Positions 15,720 to 22,180 of a stretch of DNA of 25,113 bases are shown here, in pieces. This DNA is from Methanobacteriota archaeon (GTDB lineage: Archaea > Methanobacteriota > Methanobacteria > Methanobacteriales > Methanobacteriaceae). The stretch lies in assembly GCA_023436175.1 (NCBI GenBank), contig JAEZKE010000127.1, positions 1 through 25,113 on the forward strand, in the 5' to 3' direction. The position numbers and the translations under genes were made by a program. The first letter of the stretch is position 1. Every line of letters starts with the position of its first letter. A model generated the notes under the pieces. That model was not told the DNA's origin and searched no databases. It saw only the letters and a program-made list of their open reading frames with translations.

Positions 15720-17198
15720 TTAATGATATAAATCAAATTTATTTTCAATATTCTTAAAGGATTCTTCCTTTAAAACCTTTTTAACGAGCATTTTATGTAT
15801 ACCTGAGCCATATTGAGCTGCTTTTTTAGGCCGCTTTACAATTTCTTCGGGTACTCCTAGTTCTGCCCCTACTTCCCGTAGGATGCATTTTCTCAGGGTG
15901 TCATCTTTATTTATTTTATATTTCATAGGTATGTTCATAGCAATATTTATAATATCGGGATCAAGATAAGGCACCCTAAGTTCAATTGAATTTGCCATAG
16001 TGACAGCATCATCTCTTTGTAAGTTTACATGATACAGGTTTAAAATATCTTTCTTCAAATCTTCCTGTGCCATTTCTCCTTTCTCCTCGTAAAACTTTAA
16101 ATAACGATTGTATCCACCAAAAAGTTCATCTGCCCCCTGTCCTGAAAGCATGACCTTTAAGTTATCTTCATGTGCCATCTCTGATGCAATGTAGGCCGGC
16201 ATTCCTACCCCAATTTTCATAATATTGAATTCTTCTATTGCATCTAATACAGGTAGTAAATATTTCCGGACATCTTCTACATCTACTACCCTTGTCTTAA
16301 GAGGTAAATTCATTTCTCCTGCAGTTTTCCTTGCAAACTTAAGATCAGCAGAATCTTTATGGCCAACACTGTAAAGGCAAGCTTTAATTCCAAGATCATC
16401 TGTTATTTTGGCAATTATTGTACTATCTATGCCTCCAGAAAAAAGTATTCCTACTTCCGAAAGTCCAGATACTCTCTTTTTTATAGATGTTATTAAAAGT
16501 TCTTTTAACTGTTTTTTTAGTGTCTCTTTAGATAAATTAGATTGCTTTTCTAAATTTTGGGTATTAACAGTTTTGTTTAGTGTGTTACTTATTTTTACTA
16601 ATTCTTTATTATATAACATTGAATTTGGTGAAAGTGTCATTACATCAGTTATACCTATCTTCCAGAGTGCTTTCTTTTCAGAAGCAAATGCAAAAGTTTT
16701 TTCAACCTTATTCTCTCCAAAATAAAGTGGTTTTACTCCAACCGGGTCTCTTACTGCTGCAAAACTTTTACCAGCATATACAGCAAATGCATAATCTCCA
16801 TCCAATTGTTCAATGGTTTTTATAATTGCATCATCAAGTGAACCACTATCAAACTTTTTAATAAGCCTTATAATAATTTCACAATCAGAATCTGTCTTAA
16901 AATTTATATTGAATTTATCTCCAAGCTCTTTAAAATTATATATTTCTCCATTACACACTAAAACATAATTATCATAGATTAATGGTTGTAAATCAGATTC
17001 ACACCCAACTATAGAAAGTAAATTATGTCCCATTCCGAATGATCCTTCAGGGATTTTTAAATCATTTATATTTCCATAAGATACATTTCCATCTACAAAA
17101 ACGCCTGTTCCATCTGGACCTCTGTGTTTTAGAGATATAATCATATCATACAGTTTTTTTGATATATCTGTCCCTATTATTCCAGCTATTCCACACAT
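15720..17198 (-). CDS. asnB: asparagine synthase (glutamine-hydrolysing)
   Basis: The enzyme makes asparagine from aspartate, ATP and glutamine. Initiation at ATG 17198 places the nucleophile Cys at position 2 (MCGIAGIIG) after Met removal; the in-frame TTG two codons upstream would not. The glutaminase domain (to about 185) has RGPDGTG near 26, NGEIYNF at 83-89 and TDSDCE. The synthetase domain has the PP-loop FSGGIDST near 251 and LSGQGADELFGGYNRY near 345. The segment GHNLLSIVG at 57-65 carries Asn-Leu where E. coli AsnB has Glu-Arg, including the Arg that holds glutamine. Length, about 492 residues, is normal. First recognised gene of the asnB-gatC-ACT-hom-apgM series. Confidence 0.9.
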   Translation of the reverse strand: MCGIAGIIGTDISKKLYDMIISLKHRGPDGTGVFVDGNVSYGNINDLKIPEGSFGMGHNLLSIVGCESDLQPLIYDNYVLVCNGEIYNFKELGDKFNINFKTDSDCEIIIRLIKKFDSGSLDDAIIKTIEQLDGDYAFAVYAGKSFAAVRDPVGVKPLYFGENKVEKTFAFASEKKALWKIGITDVMTLSPNSMLYNKELVKISNTLNKTVNTQNLEKQSNLSKETLKKQLKELLITSIKKRVSGLSEVGILFSGGIDSTIIAKITDDLGIKACLYSVGHKDSADLKFARKTAGEMNLPLKTRVVDVEDVRKYLLPVLDAIEEFNIMKIGVGMPAYIASEMAHEDNLKVMLSGQGADELFGGYNRYLKFYEEKGEMAQEDLKKDILNLYHVNLQRDDAVTMANSIELRVPYLDPDIINIAMNIPMKYKINKDDTLRKCILREVGAELGVPEEIVKRPKKAAQYGSGIHKMLVKKVLKEESFKNIENKFDLYH

Positions 17199-17230
17199 AC
17201 TCAACTTCCCAATTAAAAATTAAAATGATA

Positions 17231-17377
17231 CTACAAAATTAGTGTTTCTAAATCAATAATTTCAATAAGTTTTTCATGTTTATTTAGTTTTTTATATAAA
17301 TCAATAACTAAATTTTCATTTTGCCAGGAACTCTTAAGATAAAATAGCGTTAAATTATCTTTTAATTGATTACTCAT
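17231..17377 (-). CDS. possible small protein of 48 residues upstream of asnB
   Basis: An ATG at 17375-17377 opens a frame of 48 codons starting MSNQLKDNLTLFYLKSSWQN, continuing with a charged, helix-prone stretch (DLYKKLNKHEKLIEIIDLE) and ending LIL before TAG at 17231-17233, 32 bases before the asnB ATG. GGGGAA lies about 10 bases before the start. The composition looks protein-like, with no membrane segment or Cys. It would be the first gene of the asnB transcript. I do not recognise it, and in AT-rich DNA an open frame of this size can arise by chance. Confidence 0.4.
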   Translation of the reverse strand: MSNQLKDNLTLFYLKSSWQNENLVIDLYKKLNKHEKLIEIIDLETLIL

Positions 17378-17392
17378 TACATAACTTTCCCC

Positions 17393-17417
17393 ATACTCTA
17401 AAATCTTTAAAGAGTAT
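17393..17417. promoter_or_regulatory. inverted repeat upstream of the asnB operon
   Basis: ATACTCT (17393-17399) and AGAGTAT (17411-17417) form a perfect 7-bp inverted repeat around an 11-base A/T centre. It lies 16 bases before the small ORF and downstream of a minus-strand TATA-like ACTTATAAATT near 17480-17492. Both spacing and symmetry suit a regulator site or a leader hairpin. The interval from here to 17,664 otherwise shows nothing I can name. Confidence 0.4.
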
Positions 17418-17664
17418 CCTTTTAGAAATATCGAATATTATCAAACAACTTTTTGTTACATTGTATTAAATGTATTCCAATTTATAAGTAGTAAATAATA
17501 ATTAGATCTATCTAATTTATTTTATTTTAATTTCATTTTATATATTAATTCTATTACGTCTAAAGAGTATATGGATGTAATTTTACTTAATAATGTTAGA
17601 ATTACTAATTTTTTGTTTATTGATTAAGTTAATATATCCATATTGTTTAATTTTTTAATACAAA

Positions 17665-17698
17665 TAGTAAGTTTTTTATTACATATGCAATATAATAA
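17665..17698 (+). promoter_or_regulatory. shared upstream element, copy 1 (gene A)
   Basis: TAGTAAGTTTTTTATTACAT, then a short gap and AATATAATAA, matches the element that recurs before all seven secreted-protein genes on this side of the window. Core AAGTTTTTTATTA; it lies about 280 bases before the gene A start. It has the composition of a BRE/TATA promoter but is longer and better conserved than a plain TATA box. Confidence 0.6.
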
Positions 17699-17764
17699 TT
17701 AATTAAAGTATTACTTTGATAGTTACAATGGATACTAACATAAAAAAGAGAATTCTCAAGACAC

Positions 17765-17854
17765 ATTATGCACAAAAAATTGAGATTTTTTTCACAATTA
17801 CATTTAAGTTTCTATTGACCTTTATATTACTCAAAATGTCTTTCTATGTGCATA
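17765..17854 (+). promoter_or_regulatory. leader of gene A with long-range complementary arms
   Basis: ATTATGCAC (17765-17773) and GTGCATAAT (17846-17854) are perfect complements 72 bases apart, enclosing a smaller AATTG/CAATT pair. A second hairpin with ATGGG/CCCAT arms lies near 17867-17887. If transcription starts at the shared element, all of this is in a leader of about 270 bases ending in the AGGAGG site before gene A. Leaders of genes B and C have arms at comparable places. Confidence 0.45.
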
Positions 17855-17975
17855 ATAAAAATTATGGGTTTATAAATTCCCATTTTAATTAAATAAAACA
17901 TTTAATAGGAGTAATAATACGATTTAAGAAATTTAAGGGCTAATTCTACTTTGAAAAATAACAGGAGGAAACTGA

Positions 17976-18689
17976 ATGAAAAAAATTTTGGTTTTATTTC
18001 TATTTATTGTTATGGTAGCAGGTGCAGGTATTGGATTTGGGGCAACTTTAGACTCAAATGTAATTGATCCTGGAAATATAGCTAACATAGGCCAAAATTA
18101 CGTAAACAATAATGATATCAGCCAAAATGATGAAAGTAGTGATGAAATTGATCAAAGCGATAGTGACATCGCTGACACTGGTCAAAACAATGCAATTGAT
18201 GAAAACAACCATCAAAATGAAGGAAACAATCAAAATAAGAACTGGTATGACGGGTTCTGGAATAAAAAAAATGACGATGATGGATTCTGGAAAGACAAAG
18301 ATAAAGATGGTGATAGATTGTGGGATCATAACAAAGATAAATGCTGCGATGATGATAGGGACAAGTGCGATGATGACGATGATAAATGCTGCGATGACGA
18401 TGATGATAAATCTGACAATGATAATGATAATGAAATAGACATTGATAATGAAATAAATAACCGTGTAACAGTAACAGCCAATGGTGGAAATGCAGAATCT
18501 AATGTTGAAATGGGGCTTGCTTCTAGCAGCAAAGCTAATCAAATATCTAGTGAAATTGAAGAATTTAATTATAAAAATGAATCTAATGAAAATGTACCGT
18601 TAAAAGAAACAGGTTTACCCGTTGTACCTGCATTGATATCAGCAATATTTATAGGCAGTGGCTTATTATACAAAAAATTAAGGAAATAA
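17976..18689 (+). CDS. secreted acidic Asp/Cys-rich surface protein (A) with C-terminal anchor module
   Basis: The 237-residue product has a signal peptide (MKKILVLFLFIVMVAGAGIG, cleavage near GFGA), an Asn/Gln/Asp-rich stretch, two aromatic repeats (YDGFWNKK and DGFWKDKD near 90-106), and an extremely acidic part at about 99-160 with DKCCDDDRDKCDDDDDKCCD, which could bind divalent metal. The last 32 residues are VPLKETGLPVVPALI..., a hydrophobic segment and the basic tail YKKLRK, a module repeated in proteins B, C and D. Such a motif-helix-basic tail is the plan of sortase-type sorting signals. AGGAGG lies before the ATG. Function unknown; it probably sits on the cell surface. Confidence 0.8.
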   Translation: MKKILVLFLFIVMVAGAGIGFGATLDSNVIDPGNIANIGQNYVNNNDISQNDESSDEIDQSDSDIADTGQNNAIDENNHQNEGNNQNKNWYDGFWNKKNDDDGFWKDKDKDGDRLWDHNKDKCCDDDRDKCDDDDDKCCDDDDDKSDNDNDNEIDIDNEINNRVTVTANGGNAESNVEMGLASSSKANQISSEIEEFNYKNESNENVPLKETGLPVVPALISAIFIGSGLLYKKLRK

Positions 18690-18705
18690 TTTCTCCTTAA
18701 TTTTT
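18673..18705 (+). terminator. terminator of gene A, overlapping the stop codon
   Basis: AAAAATTAAGGA (18673-18684) pairs perfectly with TCCTTAATTTTT (18694-18705). The 5' arm encodes the C-terminal KKLRK and the TAA stop lies in the loop. T-rich DNA follows. The spacer from here to 18,987 shows no ORF or other structure that I can support. Confidence 0.6.
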
Positions 18706-18987
18706 CTAATTTTAGATAAATGCTTTAAAAATAAAGTAATAACTCGTTTTAATTATTTAATTTGTTGATTTTTTAAAAAAATATTGAATATGGCCTCTTA
18801 ATAGTTTTAACCATATATCTATTCATATAGATTTCATTTTATATTTCTAGTTTCAGGCATAGTTTATCTTATTAATATATGTACTATTAAAAAAATTGAT
18901 TATAAAACTTTAATTATTATTATATATACTATTAGCTTTCTAATAATTAATTGAATTATTGTACTAATTTTGTTTCATATTATAACG

Positions 18988-19024
18988 ATAATAACAAAGT
19001 TTTTATTATATTAATAATATATTA
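18988..19024 (+). promoter_or_regulatory. shared upstream element, copy 2 (gene B)
   Basis: GATAATAACAAAGTTTTTAT followed by TATATTAATAATATATTAA. The core AAAGTTTTTATTATATTA is identical to copies 3 and 4. It is about 270 bases before gene B and is followed directly by a perfect 9-bp hairpin (AATACTATT-aa-AATAGTATT, 19031-19050). Confidence 0.65.
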
Positions 19025-19030
19025 ATAAAT

Positions 19031-19256
19031 AATACTATTAAAATAGTATTCATAGATGCTTCTACTAAAAAGGGAAGTTCAAAATAACCATTTATACACA
19101 ACTCATGAATATTACCCGTCTAAAATCTAATTAGCACTATAAAATCATTATATACAAAATATAATCAATTAAATTCCCTTTTTAATAAATTGATTCAATA
19201 AATGAGTATATAATGAATAGTTTAGTAGGGTAATTTATACTTATGAATATACCCTA
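19031..19256 (+). promoter_or_regulatory. structured leader of gene B
   Basis: Three pairings are visible between the shared element and the gene: the 9-bp hairpin at 19031-19050, the long-range arms AAAAAGGGAA (19067-19076) and TTCCCTTTTT (19174-19183), and TAGGGTA (19226-19232) with TACCCTA (19250-19256) just before the Shine-Dalgarno GGAGGG at 19271. The arrangement resembles the leader of gene C, which suggests a structured 5' UTR or a separate small RNA. Confidence 0.5.
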
Positions 19257-19282
19257 TTTCAAAAATAAATGGAGGGAACCAC

Positions 19283-19558
19283 ATGAACAAAATATTGGTT
19301 TTATTTGTAGCTTTTGTCATCGCGATAAATACTGGTCTCGGACTTAGTGCAGCTGCAACACCAGATTCAAACGATGCAGGAAATATAACTATCAGTTCAT
19401 ACAACCAAAACTTACACTCCCATTACTCCAAACCTACAGATCCTGATGATCCTGGAAAAACATTACCACTGCAGAAAACTGGTTTACCAATTGTACCTGC
19501 ACTACTATCCACATTAACTATAGGCTGTGGCTTAATATATAAAAGATTAAATAAATAA
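19283..19558 (+). CDS. small secreted protein (B) with C-terminal anchor module
   Basis: The protein has only 91 residues: a signal peptide (MNKILVLFVAFVIAINTGLG, cleavage near LSAAA), a short linker of about 35 residues rich in Asn, Ser, His, Asp and Pro, and the 32-residue C-terminal module TLPLQKTGLPIVPALLS..., ending in IYKRLNK. After processing, hardly more than the linker and anchor would remain, so it may be a spacer, decoy or carrier on the cell surface. The start is fixed by GGAGGG eight bases upstream. It is the clearest case of an LPxxTG-like motif in the set. Paralogue of A and C; function unknown. Confidence 0.8.
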   Translation: MNKILVLFVAFVIAINTGLGLSAAATPDSNDAGNITISSYNQNLHSHYSKPTDPDDPGKTLPLQKTGLPIVPALLSTLTIGCGLIYKRLNK

Positions 19559-19572
19559 CCTTTTAATCTTTT
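19541..19572 (+). terminator. terminator of gene B, overlapping the stop codon
   Basis: AAAAGATTAAA (19541-19551) pairs with TTTAATCTTTT (19562-19572). The 5' arm encodes part of YKRLNK and the TAA stop lies in the loop. A run of T follows near 19576-19585. Confidence 0.6.
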
Positions 19573-19865
19573 AAATTCTTTTTTTAGTAAATATAAAATT
19601 TTAAATGTGCTAATATATACTGTGACATTTTTATATAGCTCTATTTGCTTTAATGACCAAGTGTTTGTATCATAGTATAACTTTTTATTTTTAGATCAAT
19701 TATACACTTTTAATTATCTAACATATTCCATAATTTTAGCTCTTAAACCTTATATTTTTGCTAAATATTAATTCATATTGTTTTATATAAGATAAAACAT
19801 TAAATATACACTATTTTATTGGAAATAATGTAAAAAAAAACTGAATTGATTTAGAAGGTTCTAAT

Positions 19866-20047
19866 TCCACTTTATTTTGTAAACTTTATTTTTTTAAATT
19901 TATTTATGTTAAAGAGGGTTATAAAATGTGTATTCTAAATACTAGCATAGTTACTACTTTTTTATTAATTAATCCACTTATTATACTAATATTGTTTTTT
20001 CTTTTAATAATAATAGTAAAGTTTTTATTATATTAGTAATATAATAA
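19866..20047 (+). repeat. duplicated upstream region, copy before gene C
   Basis: This stretch and 21131-21317 are recognisably homologous: both contain ACTTTATTTTGTA, a T-rich run, AAATTTA, later CTTATTAT-CTAATATTGTTTTT and then the shared element. Genes C and D with their upstream DNA therefore look like products of tandem duplication. The DNA from 19,586 to this point holds nothing else I can name. Confidence 0.55.
20011..20047 (+). promoter_or_regulatory. shared upstream element, copy 3 (gene C)
   Basis: TAATAGTAAAGTTTTTATTA then TATTAGTAATATAATAA. It lies about 310 bases before gene C, and its core is identical to copies 2 and 4. Confidence 0.65.
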
Positions 20048-20092
20048 GCTACAATAGTAATAATATGATACTTGCAAGGAATACAATTATCA

Positions 20093-20327
20093 AAGGGGAA
20101 GATATGTCTCTAACCATTACACATAAAAAATCAAAATTTTCTACAATTAATTTTCTACATCCAGTGATCTTTCCCTTGTCAAGAAGATCCATATAAACGT
20201 AAATTAAAAACTAAGAACATTCTATGTTCCTTTTTAGATATTAAATCTAATGAGAAGGGACTAAAAGTAGATAAATCATTAAGTAGGGTACTTGTAAACT
20301 GAAGGGAGTTTTATAACCCCGCCCTAC
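20093..20327 (+). promoter_or_regulatory. structured leader of gene C
   Basis: AAGGGGAAGAT (20093-20103) pairs with ATCTTTCCCTT (20167-20177) over 11 positions with one G-U. A second pair, GTAGGG (20283-20288) with CCCTAC (20322-20327), lies just before the Shine-Dalgarno GGAGGG at 20340-20345. The order of elements is the same as in the leader of gene B although the bases differ, as expected for a conserved RNA fold. Confidence 0.5.
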
Positions 20328-20352
20328 GCCTAAAATACTGGAGGGAAAAAAT

Positions 20353-20847
20353 ATGAAAAAAGCATTAATTTTGCTTCTGGCATTTGTGATGGTAGTAAGT
20401 GCTGGAATGGGATTTGGTGCTGCAGCATCAACAACAGATGCACAGGACCAAACTATACAGAGTCCCGACACACAAAATAATGATGATAGTGGTAAAATAA
20501 GTGATGAGGGCAACGACGGTAAAGATAACATAGGTAATGATGGTAAAGATGGCAAAGATGACATAGGTAAAGACGGCAAAGATGGTAAAGATGGTAAAGA
20601 CGGCAAAGACGATGACAAAAAAGACGTAACCATTATAGTCATCGAAAAGAAAATTATATCCTATCTATACTACAATCAAGCAGCTGCTGCAGCTGCAGCC
20701 GGATCCAGTGCAAACAATGCAGCTAACCAGGGTGCCGCCGGAGGAAAAACAGTACCTATGCAAAAAGCCGGTTTACCTATTTTACCTGCTGTTTTATCTA
20801 CATTAATGGTAGGTAGTGGATTATTATATGGAAGATTAAGGAACTAA
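20353..20847 (+). CDS. secreted KDG-repeat surface protein (C) with C-terminal anchor module
   Basis: The 164-residue product has a signal peptide (MKKALILLLAFVMVVSAGMG, cleavage near GFGAAA), an acidic linker, and a low-complexity stretch of K-D-G units at about 57-86 encoded by near-identical 9-base repeats (GGTAAAGAT). A short segment IIVIEKKIISYLYYNQ and an Ala-rich run AAAAAAAG follow. The last 32 residues, TVPMQKAGLPILPAVLS... ending LYGRLRN, are the module shared with A, B and D; here Ala replaces Thr and the tail is less basic. The KDG run could change length by replication slippage. Surface exposure is likely; function unknown. Confidence 0.8.
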   Translation: MKKALILLLAFVMVVSAGMGFGAAASTTDAQDQTIQSPDTQNNDDSGKISDEGNDGKDNIGNDGKDGKDDIGKDGKDGKDGKDGKDDDKKDVTIIVIEKKIISYLYYNQAAAAAAAGSSANNAANQGAAGGKTVPMQKAGLPILPAVLSTLMVGSGLLYGRLRN

Positions 20848-20859
20848 CTTCCTTAATTT
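20833..20859 (+). terminator. terminator of gene C, overlapping the stop codon
   Basis: AGATTAAGGAA (20833-20843) pairs with TTCCTTAATTT (20849-20859), with one G-U. The 5' arm encodes GRLRN and the TAA stop lies in the 5-base loop. TTAAATTCTTTTTT follows. The spacer to 21,130 shows no ORF that I would support. Confidence 0.6.
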
Positions 20860-21130
20860 TTAAATTCTTTTTTAATTTAATTTTTAAAACATTAAATGAT
20901 TTTTTAGTGACAATAATTTAGTTCTAAATTTTAGATAACTCAGTTAAACAATTTTTTTATTTCAAGTTTATTAATACACTTTTTATTAGTTTAAAGATTA
21001 ATTTATAGTCATTTAACTGTACTCTTTATGGATATACCAATTATTTAACAAGTAATTTAATGTATCTCATTAAACACAAACTATTTTTCCACATATTCTA
21101 AAAAAACGATTATATTTTACTACTAATTTC

Positions 21131-21317
21131 TATTTCTACTTTATTTTGTACATTTATTTTTTTTAAATTTAATTATATGAAAGAAAAATGTAAAAAAGAT
21201 TTTATTAATGTTACTTAAATTAGTAATACTCTATTAACTAATCTACTTATTATTCTAATATTGTTTTTGCTTTTAATACTAATCGTAAAGTTTTTATTAT
21301 ATTAACAATATAATAAG
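21131..21317 (+). repeat. duplicated upstream region, copy before gene D
   Basis: Counterpart of 19866-20047, aligned by eye through ACTTTATTTTGTA, a T-run, AAATTTAATTAT, CTTATTATTCTAATATTG and the shared element. The middle third has diverged. Confidence 0.55.
21281..21317 (+). promoter_or_regulatory. shared upstream element, copy 4 (gene D)
   Basis: AATCGTAAAGTTTTTATTAT then ATTAACAATATAATAA, about 230 bases before gene D. Confidence 0.65.
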
Positions 21318-21353
21318 CAAGTAATAACACATAAATAAGCAAGTAATAACACA
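21312..21353 (+). repeat. two-copy 22-base tandem repeat
   Basis: AATAAGCAAGTAATAACACA occurs at 21312-21331 and again, without a change, at 21334-21353. It starts in the end of the shared element and runs into the leader, so it looks like a recent local duplication. Confidence 0.7.
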
Positions 21354-21474
21354 CTATCTGAAACGTATGATCATTAAAAGGAAAACATTTGAAATCTCAA
21401 TAAAAAATCGAAAACAATGCAAAAAATTAGCATTATGTATTGTCGAAAGTTTAAAGCATTAAATAGTCATTAGT

Positions 21475-21514
21475 AGAGCAATTGCGTTGTTAAAGGGTAT
21501 CATAACCCTGCTCT
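21475..21514 (+). promoter_or_regulatory. hairpin just before the gene D ribosome binding site
   Basis: AGAGCA (21475-21480) pairs with TGCTCT (21509-21514), enclosing GGGT (21495-21498) and ACCC (21505-21508). It lies about 15 bases before GGAGG, in the same place as the GGG/CCC hairpins of genes B and C. Confidence 0.5.
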
Positions 21515-21540
21515 GCACCAAAAAAATAGGAGGTTACTAT

Positions 21541-22086
21541 ATGAACAAGATATTGATAATATTCTTGTCACTTGTTGTGATTGCAGGTATTGGGATAGGA
21601 AGTACTGCTGCTCAAAACATAACTGTTGGTAGTGGTGCATCAGTATTAGACCCATCTCAAAATCAGACTCAAGACCAGGCACAATCTGAAGCCCAAAGTC
21701 AAAGTTCAGCAAATAACAATAGTCTAAACAATAGTAACAATAATACGGCCACCAGTAGCGCGAACGCGATAAATAACATAAGCATTGTAAATACAAATAC
21801 TTTTAATCCATTTATATACCTAACTTCTGAAAACAGAATAGGTGATATAAGCGTTTGTTCATCTAACATAAATGCACAGCTACAGGCAGAAGGACTAAGA
21901 TACATACCATTTGGAGGTAATTATGGATCAGGTAATGTACCTCAACTTATGGCTACAACACCAGGAAACAGTAATGCAAATCCAAATGGCGTAGGTATGC
22001 AAGAATCTGGACTTAATATCACTTCCCTATTAATGGGAATAGTTGGAGTATTAGGTGGATTACTGGCAAGCAAATTTAGTTCATAA
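21541..22086 (+). CDS. secreted Asn/Gln/Ser-rich surface protein (D) with anchor-like C-terminus
   Basis: GGAGG precedes the ATG at 21541; the frame is open further upstream, but this start gives the signal peptide MNKILIIFLSLVVIAGIGIG with cleavage near STAAQ. The mature part (181 residues in all) is Asn/Ser/Gln-rich with SQNQTQDQAQS near 36-46, an Asn/Thr/Ser stretch, and NTNTFNPF near 86. The last 32 residues (GVGMQESGLNITSLL...LLASKFSS) align with the module of A-C but are divergent: Asn replaces the Pro after Leu and the tail has one Lys. The N-terminal two thirds are paralogous to protein E. It is probably surface-bound; function unknown. Confidence 0.8.
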   Translation: MNKILIIFLSLVVIAGIGIGSTAAQNITVGSGASVLDPSQNQTQDQAQSEAQSQSSANNNSLNNSNNNTATSSANAINNISIVNTNTFNPFIYLTSENRIGDISVCSSNINAQLQAEGLRYIPFGGNYGSGNVPQLMATTPGNSNANPNGVGMQESGLNITSLLMGIVGVLGGLLASKFSS

Positions 22087-22107
22087 TCGGGACTTCCCGA
22101 TTATGAA
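22080..22107 (+). terminator. terminator of gene D, with the stop codon inside the stem
   Basis: TTCATAATCGGGA (22080-22092) and TCCCGATTATGAA (22095-22107) form a perfect 13-bp stem with a 2-base gap. The TAA stop (22084-22086) is part of the 5' arm. TTATTTAATTTTT follows. Confidence 0.75.
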
Positions 22108-22180
22108 TTATTTAATTTTTACTAAATGCAACAATTAAAACTTAAAATTAGAGAAATGCGTACAATTGAATCGTAGTTTA

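Noticed and set aside
18054..18542. Antisense frames of Ile/Val and Ser/Leu repeats under gene A
   Set aside because: They are reverse readings of the Asp-rich GAT/GAC repeats and have no start signal.
20247..20642. Antisense Leu-Pro-Ser repeat protein under gene C
   Set aside because: It is the reverse reading of the KDG repeat; gene C has the signal peptide, ribosome site and terminator.
21487..21540. Extended N-terminus of protein D from an upstream ATG
   Set aside because: The extra 18 residues lie in the leader hairpin and would spoil the signal peptide; GGAGG is placed for the ATG at 21541.
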